From CAVYUC01 sp963816685 (GTDB lineage Bacteria > Bacteroidota > Bacteroidia > Bacteroidales > Prolixibacteraceae), in the NCBI GenBank assembly GCA_963816685.1, contig CAWFMB010000010.1, positions 1-64,000 on the forward strand: 64,000 nucleotides of DNA, read 5' to 3'. Positions 7,252 through 16,037 of this stretch are shown here, piece after piece; within the stretch, counting starts at the first letter, position 1; each line of letters begins with the position of its first letter. The translations under genes and the position numbers were made by a program. A model generated the notes under the pieces. The model ran no database searches. It was not told the DNA's origin and worked only from the letters and a program-made list of their open reading frames with translations.

Positions 7252-8640
7252 CTATTTCCAACCACCACCCAAAGCACGGTACAGGGCAACCACAGCATCA
7301 AGCTGCTGCAAATGGTCATCTACATAATTCAGTTGAGCAAACAAAAGACTTTGTTGTGCATTTAAAACTTCGATGTAAGAAGCGGAGCCATAATTGAGCA
7401 ACTCCCCTGTATATTCCACCGATTTTTCAAGTGCGGTAATTTGTTGCTGCCGGAGGTTCATTTTTCTTCCTGCGGTTTCGTACAAACCCAATGAATTGTT
7501 TACTTCCTGACCTGCGTTGAGGAGAGTATACCGCAGATTTTGCAACGCTTCTTCCTGGCGTGCCCTTGCAACTTTTAACCGGGTAACATTAACCTTTTTA
7601 TTGAAAACAGGAGCAGCCAGTCCTCCTATTATATTTGCAGCAAACGAAGCAGGATCGAGCAGTTGGTCCAGTGTGCCGGCAGCAAACCCCGAGGTTGCAG
7701 TTAAAGTAAGCGCCGGATAAAAATAAGCCCGCGCACTGTTTGTCATTTCAAAAGCGCTGATTACATCGTATTCGGCCTGCATAACATCCGGACGGTTATC
7801 CAGCAACTGAGCGGGAACTCCGGTTTGCAGCAAATCAGCATCAACTGTTTCCGGAAGCTGATTACGCTGAATACTGTCGGGTGTCCGTCCCAGTAAAAGG
7901 CACAACGCATTCTGTGTTTCCCGGATTTGCTGTTCCAAGCCGGGGATGGTTACTTCGGCAGCATAACGTGCTGCTTCGCTCTGCACAATAGCCGCGCCGG
8001 TGACCCTCCCGCTTTCCTTCAGCGCTTTCATCGTTTCCACAAGGTTAATATTGGTTTCCACCGTTTGACGCGTGATCTCAAGCTTTGCATCCAGTGCCGA
8101 CAAATTGTAATATGCATTTGCAATATTTGCAATCAACCGGGTCTGAACGGCCTTTTTACCAGCGTCTGTGGCAAGCAAATCAGCGTAGGCAGCGCGTTTG
8201 GCACTGCTGAGTTTTCCCCACAAATCCACTTCCCAACCCGCTTCAACTCCTAGTTGATAGAGTGTAGTTTCGCGCGGCCGGTTCGAATTCTCCGATTCAG
8301 GATTGAGTGTATAATTTGCAGTTGCCCTTGCATTAACTGCCGGAAAAAGTGCCGCCTTGCTTTGATTAAAATAGGCTTCGGCCTCTTTCACCCGCTGAAT
8401 GGCTATTAACAAATCGGGATTGTTTGCCAACCCTTCTGCAATATAATTTTTTAGCAACGGATCGGTAAAGAGGTCCTGCCACGGAACAGCCGCCAGATTG
8501 GTGGTGTCGGCGCTTTCAATTCCGAAAAGTCCGTCGGTGTTTACTTCCTCCCGTTGGAAATGCTGCTGCGAACTACACGAAATAAAAACTCCGGCAATTC
8601 CAACAAACAGGATGATATTTTTTACTGAAATGCTTTTCAT
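7252..8640 (-). CDS. outer-membrane efflux lipoprotein, TolC/OprM (NodT) family
   Basis: The protein is 462 aa. The signal sequence ends in a lipobox (GVFISCSS), so it is a lipid-anchored outer-membrane channel. Two internal repeats of the OEP domain are visible, with the usual PDLLIAIQRVKEAEA near residue 85 and RPDVMQAEYDV in the second half. It forms the exit duct for the RND pump encoded just upstream: its ATG lies 6 nt after the pump stop codon, making it the last gene of the marR-MFP-RND-OMF operon. Confidence 0.92.
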   Translation of the reverse strand: MKSISVKNIILFVGIAGVFISCSSQQHFQREEVNTDGLFGIESADTTNLAAVPWQDLFTDPLLKNYIAEGLANNPDLLIAIQRVKEAEAYFNQSKAALFPAVNARATANYTLNPESENSNRPRETTLYQLGVEAGWEVDLWGKLSSAKRAAYADLLATDAGKKAVQTRLIANIANAYYNLSALDAKLEITRQTVETNINLVETMKALKESGRVTGAAIVQSEAARYAAEVTIPGLEQQIRETQNALCLLLGRTPDSIQRNQLPETVDADLLQTGVPAQLLDNRPDVMQAEYDVISAFEMTNSARAYFYPALTLTATSGFAAGTLDQLLDPASFAANIIGGLAAPVFNKKVNVTRLKVARARQEEALQNLRYTLLNAGQEVNNSLGLYETAGRKMNLRQQQITALEKSVEYTGELLNYGSASYIEVLNAQQSLLFAQLNYVDDHLQQLDAVVALYRALGGGWK

Positions 8641-8646
8641 AATTCA

Positions 8647-11600
8647 CTATAATTTATCCGGAAATTCTTCCATTGTGTTGAATTCCGAAATTTCTTCCTT
8701 TACCGGTTTCTTCACTTTTTCCTGAAGAGTCTGAAAGATTACATACATCGCAGGAATAACCAATATTCCAATTAACGTTCCTATAATCATCCCGCCAATG
8801 GCGCCCACCCCGATTGAACGGTTACCGTTGGCTCCCACTCCGCCGCCGATAATTAAGGGTGACAAGCCAAATATAAATGCAAAAGAAGTCATTAAAATCG
8901 GGCGTAACCGTGCAGTTGCACCTTCAACTGCCGACTGCATGATGCTCATTCCGCGGTGGCGCCGCTGCAATGCAAATTCAACAATAAGAATCGCGTTTTT
9001 CGCAAGAAGCCCGATAAGCATTATCAGCGAAATTTGAAGGTAAATGTTGTTTTCGACTCCCAGAATACGGGCGAAAATAAATGAACCTGCAATACCAACC
9101 GGTAACGAAAACAGGATAGACAGTGGCAGAATAAAACTTTCGTATTGCGCTGCCAAAAGGAAGTAGACAAAAATTACACTCAGGGCAAAAATAAGAATGG
9201 ACTGGTTGCCCGATGAAATTTCCTCGCGTGTCAATCCCGAAAATTCGAAATCATAGCCTGGTGGCAGTGTTTCAGCAGCCACCTCCCTTACCGCCTGAAT
9301 TGCATCACCCGAGCTGTACCCAAAGTTTGGCGAACTGTTCACTCCAATTGAAGTGTACATGTTAAAACGTGTAATATTTTCCGGCCCGTAAACCCGTTTC
9401 AGGGAAATAAACTCTGTAATTGGCGCCATTTCACCGGTTGATGTGCGGACATAAATATTGTTCAAATCCTCAGGGTTTCCGCGGTAACCGGGTTCAGCCT
9501 GCACCATAATGCGGTACTGTTTCCCAAACCGGTTAAAATCGGATGCATAAAATCCACCGATGTATCCCTGCAATGCAGACAGAACAGAACTCACCGGAAT
9601 TCCTGATTGTTTGCTGCGGGCAACATTGACATCCACCTGGTATTGCGGAAAATTTGTATTGAATGAAGTGATTGCAAACTGAATTTCGGGCCGCTGATTA
9701 AGGGCTGCAAGAAACTGATTTGCTATTTGTTCGAAATCTTTAATATCCCCGCCGGTTTTATCTTCCAGCTTCAGCTCAACCCCTCCCGAAATACTGAATC
9801 CGGGAACCATTGGCGGAGTGAATATGATGATTTTAGCATCCTTTATCTGTGCAGTTACAGCATACAATTTTCCGATGACACTGTTAATGTCCTGATCATC
9901 GCCGGTTCTTTCGGCAAAAGGCTGCAAATCGCAAAACAGCATTCCGTAGGAACTTCCCTGCCCGCTGATTATTGAACGGCCAACCACCATTGAACGTCCG
10001 GCAATTTCAGGAATATCTGCAACCATTTGATCCACCTGATCTACCACTTCTTTTGTATGTTCAAGTGAAGTTGCCGGTGGCAGGCTGATGTCGATCATCA
10101 TAATTCCCCGATCTTCGGAAGGTACAAATCCGGTGGGGGTGCTTTTCATCAGAAAATATAATCCGCCCGAAAAAATAAGAATCAAACCAACAGCAATCCA
10201 TTTCCGGGATATAAAAAAGTTTGTAGTCCGTTTATAACGAACTGTCATATAATCAAAAGAGGTATTGAACGCTGAATAAAACCGCTGCATGAAGCCTTTT
10301 TGATGCAATTTGCTTTCGTGGTGTGGTTTAAGAAAAACAGCACACAAAGCAGGGCTCAGCGTTAAAGCATTCACTGCCGACAAAACGATGGCAACTGCAA
10401 GAGTAATCCCGAATTGCTTGTAAAACACGCCGGTAGTTCCGGTAATAAAGGTAACCGGGATGAATACAGCGGCCATTACAAGCGTAATGGAAATAATAGC
10501 GCCTGATATTTCATCCATAGCTGAAACAGCAGCTTCCAATGCACTTTTAGCCCCCTGATCGAGTTTTGCATGAACGGCTTCCACCACTACAATTGCATCG
10601 TCCACCACAATTCCAATAGCCAGTACAAGTGCAAACAGGGTGAGCAGGTTGATGGTAAAACCAAAAAGTCCAAGGAAAAAGAAGGTACCGATAATGGCTA
10701 CCGGCACTGCTATAGCCGGGATTAATGTTGCCCTGAAATTCTGTAAAAACACAAAAACCACGATAAACACAAGAATAAAGGCCTCGAGCAGGGTATGCAA
10801 TACTTTATCGATGGAACTGTCGAGAAAATCATTTGCATCAATTAAAATGTGGTATTTTACTCCTTCCGGAAAACTCTCCGCCACATCATTCAGTACCTTT
10901 TTGGCTTCAATAATTACTTCCCTTGCATTTGACCCGGGCGATTGAAAGACTGCCATGGTAATACCGGGTTTATTCATCGCCTTTGTTGAACTTGAATAAC
11001 TCAGCGAACCCAGTTCCACTCTTGCCACATCTTTCAGCCGCAGGATATTTCCTTCCTTGTCAGCTTTAATAATAATATTTTCAAACTCCTCTGGCTGGGA
11101 CAGTTTCCCTGTATATTTCAGCACGTATTCAAATGACTGTTCATTCTGTTCACCAAAACGTCCGGGTGCCGCTTCAAGATTTTGTTCATTTAAAGCGGCA
11201 ATAACGTCGGAAGGAACAAGTTTATAGGCAGCCATAATATCGGGCTTGAGCCAGATGCGCATTGAATAATCCCGCGCACCAAAAACCATTGCTTCGCCCA
11301 CTCCGTTTACCCGCTGGATTTGCGGAAGTAAATTTATCTTGCTGTAATTCTGAAGAAAGGTCTCATCAAATTCCCCGTTTTCGCTGTACAACGAAAAAAC
11401 CATCAACATGCTGTTTTGGCGTTTGGCGGTGATAACCCCTGCCCTCAACACTTCGGCAGGGAGCAAACCTGTGGCCCGGGCTACCCTGTTTTGTACGTTA
11501 ACTGCAGCCATATCCGGATTAATTCCCTGGCGGAAAAATACCTCAATACTTGCACTTCCGTCATTACTTGCCGTTGAAGTCATATAGGTCATGTCTTCCA

Positions 11601-11814
11601 CGCCGTTAATCTGTTCTTCCAAAGGAGTAATTACACTTTTAAGTACAGTTTCGGCATTGGCTCCGGTGTAGCGTGCCGAAACACGAATGGTTGGCGGGGC
11701 AATGTCGGGATACTGCTCAATAGGAAGGCTAAAAAGCCCCAGTAATCCCAAAATCACAATGATAATAGAAACTACAGAGGATAAAACCGGTCGTTCTATA
11801 AATTTCCTAAACAT
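8647..11814 (-). CDS. RND multidrug efflux pump, HAE1 (AcrB-like)
   Basis: The protein is 1055 aa, the normal length of an AcrB-type inner-membrane transporter. It begins MFRKFIERPVLSSVVSII. Proton-relay residues are in place: the Asp pair in LAIGIVVDDAIVVVE (TM4, about residue 405) and the Lys in LLAKNAILIVEFA (TM10). The two large periplasmic pore loops lie between TM1-2 and TM7-8. It is driven by the proton gradient and exports amphiphilic drugs, bile salts or dyes together with the adaptor (11834) and channel (7252). Substrates cannot be predicted. Confidence 0.95.
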   Translation of the reverse strand: MFRKFIERPVLSSVVSIIIVILGLLGLFSLPIEQYPDIAPPTIRVSARYTGANAETVLKSVITPLEEQINGVEDMTYMTSTASNDGSASIEVFFRQGINPDMAAVNVQNRVARATGLLPAEVLRAGVITAKRQNSMLMVFSLYSENGEFDETFLQNYSKINLLPQIQRVNGVGEAMVFGARDYSMRIWLKPDIMAAYKLVPSDVIAALNEQNLEAAPGRFGEQNEQSFEYVLKYTGKLSQPEEFENIIIKADKEGNILRLKDVARVELGSLSYSSSTKAMNKPGITMAVFQSPGSNAREVIIEAKKVLNDVAESFPEGVKYHILIDANDFLDSSIDKVLHTLLEAFILVFIVVFVFLQNFRATLIPAIAVPVAIIGTFFFLGLFGFTINLLTLFALVLAIGIVVDDAIVVVEAVHAKLDQGAKSALEAAVSAMDEISGAIISITLVMAAVFIPVTFITGTTGVFYKQFGITLAVAIVLSAVNALTLSPALCAVFLKPHHESKLHQKGFMQRFYSAFNTSFDYMTVRYKRTTNFFISRKWIAVGLILIFSGGLYFLMKSTPTGFVPSEDRGIMMIDISLPPATSLEHTKEVVDQVDQMVADIPEIAGRSMVVGRSIISGQGSSYGMLFCDLQPFAERTGDDQDINSVIGKLYAVTAQIKDAKIIIFTPPMVPGFSISGGVELKLEDKTGGDIKDFEQIANQFLAALNQRPEIQFAITSFNTNFPQYQVDVNVARSKQSGIPVSSVLSALQGYIGGFYASDFNRFGKQYRIMVQAEPGYRGNPEDLNNIYVRTSTGEMAPITEFISLKRVYGPENITRFNMYTSIGVNSSPNFGYSSGDAIQAVREVAAETLPPGYDFEFSGLTREEISSGNQSILIFALSVIFVYFLLAAQYESFILPLSILFSLPVGIAGSFIFARILGVENNIYLQISLIMLIGLLAKNAILIVEFALQRRHRGMSIMQSAVEGATARLRPILMTSFAFIFGLSPLIIGGGVGANGNRSIGVGAIGGMIIGTLIGILVIPAMYVIFQTLQEKVKKPVKEEISEFNTMEEFPDKL

Positions 11815-11833
11815 AATTTTTTCATGAATTTGA

Positions 11834-13000
11834 TTAATTAGCCCTGTTCTCCGAAAGATTTTCAGCTTCCACTACTTCAGGTTGAATAACCTGGTCATTT
11901 TGTAAAGAAGCAATTCCTTCTATCACAATTTTATCACCGGCATCCAATCCGCTGGTTACCACATAAGAATCTTTCAGGTTGCCTGTCACAACTTCAATTT
12001 CAGTATTATGTACTTTATTTTCATCATCTACTGCATATACAAAACGTTTCCCCTGCAATTCGTAGGTAGCTTTTTGCGGGATAATAATTTTTGAATCGTA
12101 ATGTGCGGGAATCCGGACCAAACCACTTCCGCCGCTGCGCAGAATTCCATCGGGATTTGGGAATGTTGCGCGGATATTAATGGATCCGGTCTGCTGATCG
12201 ACCAATCCGCTTGCAGTTTCAATCCTTCCAGGTTCGCTGTATACTGAATTATCCGGTAAAACCAGCAATACTTCAGGCAATTTTTCAAGTTTCTCATGAA
12301 GGGTGTTACCTTCCAGTTCTTTTGTTAGTACAAAAAACTCTTTTTCGTTCATTGCAAAATAGGCATACATTTTCGATGTATTTGAAACAGTAGTCAAGGG
12401 CTGCGGAATGGTACTGCTGACAAGGCTTCCCACACGATAAGGGAAATTGCTGATAATTCCGCTGGTGGGGCTTGTAATAACCGTGTATTGCAGGTTTGCT
12501 TTTGCATTTGCAAGCATTGCTTCGGCCTGCGCCAGCTGGGCTTGTTTGGCCTGCAGAACAGATTCCACCGACTCCAGTTCAAACTTGCTGATGATGTCTT
12601 TTTTTACAAGCGGCTTTGTTTTTTCAAGATTGATTTTTGCAGATGCAACTTCTGCCTCGGCAACTTTTACCTGCGCCTCTGCAGAGCGCATGCTTGCCTG
12701 AATGTCATTTGCAAAAAGCCGGAAAAGCACCTCTCCTTTTTTAACATGTGCACCTTCATCCACCAATATCTCATCGATATAACCTGCAATTTTTGGACGA
12801 ATCTCCACGGTTTGCTGCCCCTGCAAAGTTGTAGGATAATCTTTGTACAAAGTTGTGGACTGCGGCTGCAACGCAATAACCCTGTACGATTTTGGCTGAT
12901 TATTTGCCTGCTGACTTCCACCTTGCGAATCGGCACATGAACCAGCTGCCATCAGCATAAAAACAAATCCTAAATTTTTGAATTGCCTGAATGTTTTCAT
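11834..13000 (-). CDS. RND efflux periplasmic adaptor (AcrA-like) lipoprotein
   Basis: The protein is 388 aa. Its signal sequence ends in a lipobox (AAGSCADS). Domain order follows the HlyD/AcrA family: a barrel-sandwich half starting KDYPTTLQGQQTVEIRP, an alpha-hairpin of heptad-like Ala/Lys/Glu segments (residues about 105-165), the second lipoyl half with NLQYTVITSPTSGIIS, then beta-barrel and membrane-proximal domains. It couples the RND pump to the outer-membrane channel. It starts 1 nt after the marR stop, so it is probably translationally coupled, and precedes the pump by 19 nt. Confidence 0.93.
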   Translation of the reverse strand: MKTFRQFKNLGFVFMLMAAGSCADSQGGSQQANNQPKSYRVIALQPQSTTLYKDYPTTLQGQQTVEIRPKIAGYIDEILVDEGAHVKKGEVLFRLFANDIQASMRSAEAQVKVAEAEVASAKINLEKTKPLVKKDIISKFELESVESVLQAKQAQLAQAEAMLANAKANLQYTVITSPTSGIISNFPYRVGSLVSSTIPQPLTTVSNTSKMYAYFAMNEKEFFVLTKELEGNTLHEKLEKLPEVLLVLPDNSVYSEPGRIETASGLVDQQTGSINIRATFPNPDGILRSGGSGLVRIPAHYDSKIIIPQKATYELQGKRFVYAVDDENKVHNTEIEVVTGNLKDSYVVTSGLDAGDKIVIEGIASLQNDQVIQPEVVEAENLSENRAN

Positions 13001-13001
13001 C

Positions 13002-13496
13002 TTATGATTTTAACTCTTGCTTTAATTTGTCATTTATTGTATATCCTTCGGAACTGCCGTTTATCAGTATTTGCTGAATTACCCGCTCAAAGGTTTGCTG
13101 CTCTTCATCACTTATCCCGGAAAGCAATTCTTCAGAAACTTTTTTAGCCATCGACTTTGAAACTTCGAGCATTTGCAGGCCCTTTTGGGTTATCTCAAGA
13201 TTTTTCTTTCGTTTATCCTTCCGGTCCCATGAACGGGTAATGTATCCCTTTTCAGTGAGCACATTAATTTGCCGCATTACAATTGACTTGTCTTTTTGCA
13301 AATGACCGGCAAGTTCCTGCAATGTTAAAGGTTCGTTTAAATTGATATGAAATAAAATGATAAACAAATCGAGGCTGAGTTCCACGTTGTTTTCCCTGTA
13401 TCTGGCCATCAGTTTGTTTTTAAATACGCGCCTGGTCTGGCCAAGCATATATCCCAAAGGTTTCTCCAATTTTGTCTTCTTTATTATTTCCGCCAA
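13002..13496 (-). CDS. MarR-family transcriptional repressor of the efflux operon
   Basis: A winged-helix MarR protein of up to 164 aa; the wing region reads RSWDRKDKRKKNLEITQKG after the recognition helix DKSIVMRQINVLTEKGYI. It is first in the operon and so probably represses the pump genes and itself, with ligand binding releasing it. The start is uncertain. The longest form uses TTG at 13494-13496, and that codon overlaps a -7 promoter match (13494-13501), which would put transcription start inside the frame. A second TTG at 13469 or the ATG at 13448 are then the better starts. Alignment-like conservation around LEKPLGYMLGQ favours TTG 13469. Confidence 0.9.
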   Translation of the reverse strand: MAEIIKKTKLEKPLGYMLGQTRRVFKNKLMARYRENNVELSLDLFIILFHINLNEPLTLQELAGHLQKDKSIVMRQINVLTEKGYITRSWDRKDKRKKNLEITQKGLQMLEVSKSMAKKVSEELLSGISDEEQQTFERVIQQILINGSSEGYTINDKLKQELKS

Positions 13497-13529
13497 AAAT
13501 AGATCAATTTAGTGGACAATGTCAACTAA
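13494..13529 (-). promoter_or_regulatory. promoter and palindromic operator of the marR-RND operon
   Basis: The plus strand at 13509-13529 reads TTAGTGGACA, A, TGTCAACTAA. This is a 21-bp palindrome about one centre base with nine of ten pairs matched, the size and symmetry of a MarR-dimer site. On the minus strand the palindrome holds a TTG that lies 21 bases ahead of TATTTTTG (13494-13501), a full match to the Bacteroidota -7 consensus TAnnTTTG. Repressor bound here would cover the -33 region. The function is inferred from position and symmetry. Confidence 0.65.
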
Positions 13530-13670
13530 GTTACATTAATAAAATATTAATAAAATACTCTCGGGTGTTTTATTCAGGAAAAACAGGCTTTTGAATTTAT
13601 GAAAACACCATATTGTAATTGAAATAAAATTCAGGAGACACAAACAATTCAGTTTTTGATTTGAATAAAT

Positions 13671-13982
13671 TTACACCACCGGAGATGCACCTGTCTGAGA
13701 CTTTTCAAGTGCTTCAATTCTTTTTTCCAGCAGTTCGTAGTCCTTTCGGGAAGGAATATTCATTTTTTTAAGGATTTTTTCCATCAGGTTGCGCATTTCC
13801 TTTTCAAATTCGCTTCGCTGCTCTTCTCCTTCATTCCTGAGGTCATTTAGAATCCGTTTTCCCTCTTCTTCGGAGATTTTACCTTCTTCCATTAAATCGT
13901 TAATAATTTCAGCGGTTCGTTTCATTGCAAAAGAAGCGGCCCCAAATCCTGCATTAATTATTCTTTGAATAAATGATTCCAT
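13671..13982 (-). CDS. phasin-like coiled-coil protein
   Basis: The protein is 103 aa and highly charged. A short amphipathic start (MESFIQRIINAGFGAASFAM) is followed by helical, heptad-like sequence (EEGKRILNDLRNEGEEQRSE) and a C-terminal SRKDYELLEKRIEALEKS. This is the pattern of the phasin / polyhydroxyalkanoate-granule regulator-like family (COG3937 type). It could coat granules or act as a scaffold, but no PHA synthase is visible in the window. It is monocistronic and divergent from the gene at 14242, 259 nt away. Confidence 0.65.
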   Translation of the reverse strand: MESFIQRIINAGFGAASFAMKRTAEIINDLMEEGKISEEEGKRILNDLRNEGEEQRSEFEKEMRNLMEKILKKMNIPSRKDYELLEKRIEALEKSQTGASPVV

Positions 13983-14170
13983 GGTTCATTTTTTTATGTG
14001 CTAAAATAAAAACAGCTTTAAACAAGGATATGTTTAGAATGAATTTCAAAGTTTAACTGCTTCAGTAAAAACTCAGGATCAAATGTCTTTAAATTCAGAC
14101 ATAAAAATACAACAACAATATGAAATCCTTCAATAAGAATCAATATATCAAGCCATTAAACAAAAAACAT

Positions 14171-14203
14171 AAACATTGTTTTCCGCCAACTTGTTATAAA
14201 TAC
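14171..14203 (+). promoter_or_regulatory. conserved promoter-like motif, copy 1
   Basis: AAACATT at 14171 is followed, with exactly 20 bases between the starts of the two boxes, by TTGTTATAAATAC at 14191. The same two boxes with the same spacing precede the paralogous gene at 16038. This suggests a shared promoter, possibly read by an alternative sigma factor because neither box is a good TAnnTTTG. It lies 38 nt before the ATG at 14242. Confidence 0.45.
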
Positions 14204-14241
14204 AACACACAAAAATTATTAATCATTTAAAAAAGACAACT

Positions 14242-14898
14242 ATGGCAGAATTAAATGTAAAGAAAAAGAGAAAATCTCCGGTTGGTTGGATAATTCTGGG
14301 ACTCGTTGTAATTGCTTTGATAGTATGGATTGTTGTTGATAATAATGATAACGAAGTGATGACAAGTGAAAACAACGAACAGATAATGGAACCAAATCAG
14401 GATGAAGGAGCAATGACTCCGGGAGAAAATGATGCAGAGAATTCGGATATGGATGCAAAAGTTCAGGAATTTGTTTCATTTGTAAATGGAACAGACAGCA
14501 TCAGCATGGATCATGAAGTTACCCACGAAGGGATAACAAAACTGACCGAAGCTTTAGCAGCTGTTACACCGGATGGTGTACCCGATGATAATGTAAAGAA
14601 CGATGTTGACGCGCTCAAACAGGAAGCTAATCAGTTGCTTGATAATCGCTTATCGGAACAACATGCAAACATCATGAGAAATTCATTCATCAGTGCGGCA
14701 AAAATTATTGAAAACATTCAAAAAGATAATTATCCGGACCTTGATGAAGAAGCAAATCAGGTGATGGAAGCAGCAGAGGACATTGATGCGCAGCAATTGG
14801 CAACAAATCAAAAGGAGGATATTAAATCATTTTTTGATGAAGCTGCCGATGCCCTTCAAAAAATGGAAGCAGAAGGACAAACTGCTTCACGGCAGTAG
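14242..14898 (+). CDS. single-pass membrane protein with acidic linker (paralogue 1)
   Basis: The protein is 218 aa. Layout: a basic N-terminus (MAELNVKKKRKSPVG), one membrane helix WIILGLVVIALIVWIVV (about residues 16-33), a very acidic Asn/Glu/Asp linker (34-75), then a helical domain (76-210) containing HEGITKLTEALAAV and SFFDEAADALQKM. The helical domain would lie on the far side of the membrane. I do not recognise a named family. It pairs with the PRC-barrel gene 48 nt downstream, and the same two-gene order recurs at 16038-17543, so the two products likely work together. The role may be envelope stress, but that is inference. Confidence 0.8.
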   Translation: MAELNVKKKRKSPVGWIILGLVVIALIVWIVVDNNDNEVMTSENNEQIMEPNQDEGAMTPGENDAENSDMDAKVQEFVSFVNGTDSISMDHEVTHEGITKLTEALAAVTPDGVPDDNVKNDVDALKQEANQLLDNRLSEQHANIMRNSFISAAKIIENIQKDNYPDLDEEANQVMEAAEDIDAQQLATNQKEDIKSFFDEAADALQKMEAEGQTASRQ

Positions 14899-14946
14899 TA
14901 CAAATTCTGTGAATGAAATAACAGTTGAAATTAAAAATTAAAAACA

Positions 14947-15501
14947 ATGGCAGATAAAAAAGATAATGATCGCAGGTTAAATTACCTGGAAGATTTGAGT
15001 AAGTACAAGATGGCAGATAATGATCCCGACGTCAGGGGCTGGGAAGTTTTTGATGCTGATAACGAACCTGTTGGTAAGGTTTCAGGTCTGCTTGTCGATA
15101 AGGAAAAAGAAAAAGTCAGATATCTGGATGTAGATTTAAATGATGATTTGCTATCAGAGCAACATGATCCGTTTGATGTAAAACATGAAGATGGGATTCA
15201 TGAATTTTCGGATAAGGAAGGTGAAATTCACATGATCATTCCTGTAGGTGTAGCCCGTGTTGAAAGAGATCATAAAAAAGTGGTTGCCGATGGAATTGAT
15301 CGCGATTCGCTTCGCAACATTCCATCCTACAGGTATCGCAAAGATATTCCCGTACATCCAAAATACGAAAGAAGAGTGGTTCAGGCCTGCATGGGAGGCA
15401 CTAAAAGGAAAGAGGTTGAACTTGAATTGTCGGATGACGAAATCTACAATTCAGAACAGTTTAATCAGGATCGGTTCTACGGAAGAAGTTCAAAACAGTA
15501 A
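14947..15501 (+). CDS. PRC-barrel domain protein (paralogue 1)
   Basis: The protein is 184 aa and has no signal peptide. A PRC-barrel beta-fold covers about residues 25-115: DVRGWEVFDADNEPVGKVSG, LVDKEKEKVRYLDVDL and the later HMIIPVGVARV. The acidic tail has SDDEIYNSEQFNQDRFYGR. Family members bind partner proteins or small ligands in photosynthetic centres, RNA maturation factors and many stress proteins. The middle VDGIDRDSLRNIPSYRYR-type segment is shared almost word for word with the copy at 16971. It is probably co-transcribed with 14242. Confidence 0.88.
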   Translation: MADKKDNDRRLNYLEDLSKYKMADNDPDVRGWEVFDADNEPVGKVSGLLVDKEKEKVRYLDVDLNDDLLSEQHDPFDVKHEDGIHEFSDKEGEIHMIIPVGVARVERDHKKVVADGIDRDSLRNIPSYRYRKDIPVHPKYERRVVQACMGGTKRKEVELELSDDEIYNSEQFNQDRFYGRSSKQ

Positions 15502-15609
15502 GCTTTGAGCAGTAAGCTTTGAGCAGCGAACTGATAGCAGGAGACATGGAGCAAAGAGCAGACAGATGAGAGCATGAAGCAAACATGCAGTAACCAAAGA
15601 CTTATCTGG

Positions 15610-15647
15610 AACGGATTAAATTCGATTCGAATCGAATTTGATCCGTT
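15610..15647. promoter_or_regulatory. 38-bp near-perfect palindrome
   Basis: The left half AACGGATTAAATTCGATTC and the right half GAATCGAATTTGATCCGTT are reverse complements except for one pair. The centre is TTCGAA with no loop, so it is better seen as a DNA-binding operator or cruciform than as a terminator, and there is no T-run after it. A TATCTTTG matching the Bacteroidota -7 consensus begins 18 bp beyond it (15666), which would place the palindrome over the -33 region of a promoter reading toward 16038. The binding protein is unknown. Confidence 0.6.
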
Positions 15648-15971
15648 TCTGGTATAGCGATGGTATATCTTTGTTCCTGTTTTCAGCATCAGCCTTTTCT
15701 CCGCGCCACCGCAATATTTACATTCCGATATCCGTACACTTTCAGGTTTTTGATTTACATGGCTAACCCACAACGCCAGATACACTCCGGTGTTTATATT
15801 TTGACCGGGCTCAGATATGCCTTCGGATTTAAAGTGCCAGGTATTGCATAATCTGACACGGTAATGTTTACTTTTCACAATATACTGACACTTAAAAGCT
15901 TTCGCAGTGAGTTTCCCGCCTTACCGGTTTCTCAACATTTCTCCCCGTTTCATGCAGCGTATCCGAAAAAA

Positions 15972-16005
15972 AAACATTTTAGATCTTCGGTTTGTTATAC
16001 AATAC
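15972..16005 (+). promoter_or_regulatory. conserved promoter-like motif, copy 2
   Basis: AAACATT at 15972 and TTGTTATACAATAC at 15992 repeat the boxes and the 20-base offset seen at 14171/14191. The copy lies 32 nt before the ATG at 16038, nearly the same distance as in copy 1. The bases between the boxes differ, so conservation is limited to the boxes. Confidence 0.45.
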
Positions 16006-16037
16006 AGTTTACCCATTTATTAATTAAATACATAAGT

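Larger units (their letters stand above)
15502..16037. other. intergenic region between the duplicated pairs
   Basis: About 536 bp with no credible gene. It starts with a short direct repeat (AGTAAGCTTTGAGC twice at 15499-15525) followed by purine-rich AGCA-type sequence. It holds the long palindrome at 15610-15647, a TATCTTTG (-7-like) at 15666-15673, and the conserved promoter-like boxes at 15972-16005. Open frames across it have poor codon use and no family features. Confidence 0.6.

Noticed and set aside
7111..7365. Plus-strand frame of 84 codons between the CDF and TolC genes
   Set aside because: Its second half is antisense to the conserved C-terminus of the TolC-like gene, and the first half has no coding features.
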